Source: Nocardia vermiculata NBRC 100427 (GTDB lineage: Bacteria > Actinomycetota > Actinomycetes > Mycobacteriales > Mycobacteriaceae). Taken from it: a DNA stretch of 64,000 nt. Below, in pieces: positions 61,163 through 64,000 of the stretch. Positions within the stretch are counted from its first letter, which is position 1; each line of letters begins with the position of its first letter. Location of the stretch: positions 310,001 through 374,000 of the forward strand of contig NZ_BDCA01000001.1 in NCBI RefSeq assembly GCF_001613265.1. Reading direction: 5' to 3'. The position numbers were made by a program, and so were the translations under genes. A model generated the notes under the pieces. It did not search any database and had not been told where the DNA came from. It saw only the letters and a program-made list of their open reading frames with translations.

Positions 61163-62182
61163 GTGAATTCGACCGTTCTCGCAGCTCAGCAGTTGCACAC
61201 CATCGGCACGCCGTGGTTGTGGGCCGCCACCATCGCCGGGGTACTGATCCTGCTCGCGCTGGACTTCATCGTCACCCGGAAACCACATGAGGTCTCGATG
61301 CGGGAGGCCGTCGGGTGGACCGTGTTCTATCTGGCCCTCCCGTTCGCCTTCTTCGGCCTGATCTGGGCGGGCTACGGCTCGACCCCCGCCACCGAATTCA
61401 TCACCGGCTACGTGCTCGAGAAATCGTTGTCGGTGGACAACCTGTTCGTCTTCATGCTGCTACTGGCCGCCTTCGCGGTACCGGCGGCACTGGCCCAGCG
61501 GGTCCTGCTGTTCGGCATCGTCGGCGCGCTGGTGCTGCGCGGTATCTTCATCGCGATCGGTGCGGCCGCACTGGCGTCGCTGAACTGGGCATTCCTGTTG
61601 TTCGGGATAATCCTGCTGCTCACCGCGCTCAAGCTGATCCGCGACGCGATCGGTGGCGACGACCAAGAAGTCGATATCTCGAAGATGCGCACGGTCCGGC
61701 TGATGCGCCGGCTGATGCCGGTCACCGACGACTACCGTGGCACGAAGATGACGGTGCGCGAAGCCGGGCGGCGTGCGCTCACCCCGCTGGCTCTGGTCGT
61801 CACCGCCGTCATGGCGACCGACCTGGTGTTCGCGATCGACTCGGTGCCGGCCGTGTACGGCGTGACCGGCGATCCGTATCTGGTGTTCGCGACCAACGCC
61901 TTCGCACTGCTCGGCCTGCGAGCGCTGTACTTCGTGCTGCAGTCGGTGCTGTCGCGACTGGTGCACCTGGCCTACGGCCTGGCGGTGATCCTCGGATTCA
62001 TCGGCGTGAAACTGGTGCTGCACTGGGCGCACGAGATCTGGGACGGGGTGCCGCAGATTCCGACCCCCGCCTCGCTCGTGGTGATCGTGGTGGTGCTCGC
62101 GGTGGTCACGGTCACCAGCCTGCTCGCCACCCGGACCAAGGACGACGAGGACACCACGGCAGCCGATTCCGCCACGCACTGA
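61163..62182 (+). CDS. TerC-family membrane protein (Alx-like, Mn2+ export)
   Basis: A 339-residue membrane protein with about nine helices. The TerC signature is clear: EKSLSVDNLFVFMLLLAAFA and ALVVTAVMATDLVFAIDSVP (acidic residues within helices), plus FATNAFALLGLRALYFVLQS. Homologues such as Alx/MeeF export manganese, which fits the riboswitch in front. GTG 61163 follows AGGAG. The C-terminus is a short acidic tail (TKDDEDTTAADSATH). It ends 60 nt from the convergent EphD-like gene. It is unlinked to the TerD fusion gene at 48.8 kb, 12 kb away. Confidence 0.94.
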   Translation: MNSTVLAAQQLHTIGTPWLWAATIAGVLILLALDFIVTRKPHEVSMREAVGWTVFYLALPFAFFGLIWAGYGSTPATEFITGYVLEKSLSVDNLFVFMLLLAAFAVPAALAQRVLLFGIVGALVLRGIFIAIGAAALASLNWAFLLFGIILLLTALKLIRDAIGGDDQEVDISKMRTVRLMRRLMPVTDDYRGTKMTVREAGRRALTPLALVVTAVMATDLVFAIDSVPAVYGVTGDPYLVFATNAFALLGLRALYFVLQSVLSRLVHLAYGLAVILGFIGVKLVLHWAHEIWDGVPQIPTPASLVVIVVVLAVVTVTSLLATRTKDDEDTTAADSATH

Positions 62183-62241
62183 CCTACTGAGAATGGGCTC
62201 GGCATCCCCGACTACCGGTGCGGCGGGACGGCCCGCACCGG

Positions 62242-63999
62242 TCAGGTCAGTTTGATGCGCGCTGCGAGGAAGCGGTTCAGTGCGGGCGCCAGCCTGCTGA
62301 AGTGGTACTGCACCCGGGCTTCAGGAGTCACCGGCACGATATCGCGATGGGATTGCACGGCCGCGACGATCTGTTGTGCGACCCGCTCCGGCCCGTAGTT
62401 GCGTCGGCGGTACAACGCATCGTATTCGGCTTGTTTCGCCGCTTCCTCGTCGGCGGACAGTCCGGAGAACCGGGTGGTGGAAACGATATTCGTGCGCACC
62501 ACGCCAGGGCACACGGTGTGCACCTCGATGCCGCTACCGGCGAGCTCGGCGCGCAGGCAGTCCGAGAACATGAAGACCGCCGATTTACTGGTCGAGTAGG
62601 CGCTCATCCCCTGTTGCGGGCTGTAGGCCGCCATGCTGGAGACGTTGACGATATGCCCACCGAGGCCACGCTCGGACATCGCGGCGCCGAAGGTGCGGCA
62701 TCCGTTGACCACACCGCCCAGATTCACCCGCAGCACCCGGTCGAATTCGGCGGCGGGGGTGTCGAAGAAATCGCCGGCCTGACCGATTCCGGCGTTGTTG
62801 ATCAGAATATCGGGCACCCCGTGGGCGGCGATCACCTCGGCCGCGTGGTCACGCAGGGCAGTCTCGTCGGAGACGTCGACTCCGTAGGCGTGCGCGGTGC
62901 CACCGGCCGCCTCGATCGCGGAAACGGTGCGCTTGGCGGCGTCGGGGTCGATATCGGATACCACCACCTCCGCACCGAGCGCGGCGAAGGCGAGCGCGGT
63001 CTGCTGCCCGATTCCGCTTCCGCCACCGGTGATCACGACCAGTCGATCACCGAAGGGCGAAGTCTGCGCACCGACTTCGGCGCGGCGCAGGGTGCGCGGC
63101 TGCGCACCGGTGGTTACTGCTTCCGCCAGTTCGGTGGCGGAGGTGGCCAGCAGTTCCGGGTGGGAGAAGGGCAGCCAGTGCCCGCCGGCGATCTCGCGGC
63201 GCCACAGCCGCCGCGTCCACTTCGTGGCATCGTCGAATCCGGCCGGGCGCACCGCGATATCGCGGCGGGCGACGATCAGCTGCACCGGGACCTCGGTGTG
63301 CCGTTCCCGCGGGCCGAACATGCGGGGCAGAATGTTGGCCTGGTAGATCCGCATCCCGTCGAAGAAGTCCTGCCGGAATGCGGGCCCGAGTTTCACGTTG
63401 TCGGGTGAGGTTTCGTTCATCAGCGCGATGAACCGTTTCCAGATCTTCTCCGACGACAGCGGCCGCATCACCACCTTGTTGAGCCCCGGGGTCATGAACA
63501 GGGCGGTATAGGCCGAGGACAGCAGTTGGGTGGCCGGGCCCCACAGCGCGCCGCGGCCGAGCCGGTCGCGAGTCCAGTGTGCGAGGTGGTCGAGGTTCGG
63601 CCCCGACACGGAGGTGAACGAGGCGATCCGGGCGGTCGCGCGTGGCTCGCACACCGCCTCCCACACCTGCACCGAGCCCCAGTCGTGAGCCAGGACGTGC
63701 ACCGGCTCGCCGGGGCTGACCGCGTCGGCCACGGCGTAGAAGTCCGACGCGAACCGGTCCAGCTCGTAGTCCTCGGTGCGATCCGTGCGAGTCGAACGCC
63801 CGTGGCCGCGGGTGTCGTAGGCCACCACGTGAAAACGCCCGGCCAGCAAGGGAATCACGCGATCCCAGAGGTGATGATCGTCGGGCCAGCCGTGCACGAG
63901 CAGCATCGCGGGCGCGGACGGGTCGCCGTACTCGTAGACGGCGATATCGATATCGCCGTTGCGGACGAAGTGCTGGGCATCGGGAACGGGAGCGGTCAC
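62242..63999 (-). CDS. ephD: EphD-like epoxide hydrolase/short-chain dehydrogenase fusion
   Basis: A 585-residue fusion. The N-terminal alpha/beta hydrolase has nucleophile Asp in VHVLAHDWGSVQVWEAVCEP, oxyanion HGWPDDHHLW, and the acid/base His in IAGGHWLPFSHPELLATSAT. The C-terminal half (from about residue 320: LVVITGGGSGIGQQTALAFA) is an SDR with catalytic Tyr-Lys in YSPQQGMSAYSTSKSAVFMF. M. tuberculosis EphD (Rv2214c) has the same layout and acts on mycolic acids. GTG 63999 is the apparent start and lies at the window edge; an upstream start outside cannot be excluded. It is convergent with the TerC gene. Confidence 0.92.
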   Translation of the reverse strand: MTAPVPDAQHFVRNGDIDIAVYEYGDPSAPAMLLVHGWPDDHHLWDRVIPLLAGRFHVVAYDTRGHGRSTRTDRTEDYELDRFASDFYAVADAVSPGEPVHVLAHDWGSVQVWEAVCEPRATARIASFTSVSGPNLDHLAHWTRDRLGRGALWGPATQLLSSAYTALFMTPGLNKVVMRPLSSEKIWKRFIALMNETSPDNVKLGPAFRQDFFDGMRIYQANILPRMFGPRERHTEVPVQLIVARRDIAVRPAGFDDATKWTRRLWRREIAGGHWLPFSHPELLATSATELAEAVTTGAQPRTLRRAEVGAQTSPFGDRLVVITGGGSGIGQQTALAFAALGAEVVVSDIDPDAAKRTVSAIEAAGGTAHAYGVDVSDETALRDHAAEVIAAHGVPDILINNAGIGQAGDFFDTPAAEFDRVLRVNLGGVVNGCRTFGAAMSERGLGGHIVNVSSMAAYSPQQGMSAYSTSKSAVFMFSDCLRAELAGSGIEVHTVCPGVVRTNIVSTTRFSGLSADEEAAKQAEYDALYRRRNYGPERVAQQIVAAVQSHRDIVPVTPEARVQYHFSRLAPALNRFLAARIKLT

Positions 64000-64000
64000 G

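Overview
The window is high-GC actinobacterial DNA. Gene order and products point to a mycolic-acid-producing member of the Mycobacteriales, most likely Nocardia, with Rhodococcus or a relative as the alternative. The strongest evidence is the block at 30.5-41.1 kb: ahpE, a DUF3052 gene, aceE, a PucR/CdaR-type regulator (mabR), fabD, acpM, kasA and accD6. It follows the order of the Mycobacterium tuberculosis Rv2238c-Rv2247 region but lacks kasB. A fused HadA/HadB dehydratase (55.5 kb) and an EphD-type hydrolase/reductase fusion (62.2 kb) fit the same mycolate setting. The assignment rests on protein recognition only; no database search was run.

Layout. 0-7 kb: end of an ABM-family monooxygenase, an ABC ATPase with a YhgE/Pip membrane partner, the pgi-gnd operon, and a divergent DeoR regulator. 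7-14 kb: a small secreted protein, a GH15 glycosidase (trehalase/glucoamylase type), an MFS exporter, a NarL-type two-component pair, a membrane protein and a TetR regulator. 14-19.3 kb: a cluster of small SnoaL/NTF2-fold proteins with two TetR regulators and an ECF41-type sigma factor (SigJ-like) divergent from a flavin reductase. 19.3-25.5 kb: an Erm 23S rRNA methyltransferase preceded by a probable leader-peptide attenuator, an NmrA-like reductase, an MFS exporter and a large LuxR (LAL) regulator. 25.6-30.5 kb: a hydrolase remnant, an enoyl-CoA hydratase, an AraC regulator, a membrane protein plus TetR operon, an MBL hydrolase, an integrase remnant and tRNA-Val. 30.5-41.7 kb: the conserved housekeeping and FAS-II block. 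41.8-48.8 kb: two serine hydrolases, trpB, a phosphotransferase and a fused pabAB. 48.8-52.6 kb: a multidomain TerD-HNH protein, an ACT protein, a ribbon-helix-helix/VOC/methyltransferase operon and a very small conserved-looking protein. 52.7-64 kb: IclR, acyl-CoA synthetase, hadAB, MerR with hydrolase, XRE with NAD(P)H oxidoreductase, tRNA(CAT), a deazaflavin-dependent oxidoreductase, a manganese riboswitch with a TerC transporter, and the EphD-like protein, which reaches the right edge.

Most accessory genes are arranged as regulator-target pairs, and several intergenic regions carry near-perfect inverted repeats that look like operators. The items most worth a second look are the TerD-DUF2510-zinc ribbon-HNH fusion, the erm leader peptide with its three alternative arms, the paired ECF41-type promoters, the Mn riboswitch whose P1 strand can also sequester the TerC ribosome binding site, and the 15-bp terminator-like hairpin where kasB would normally lie.
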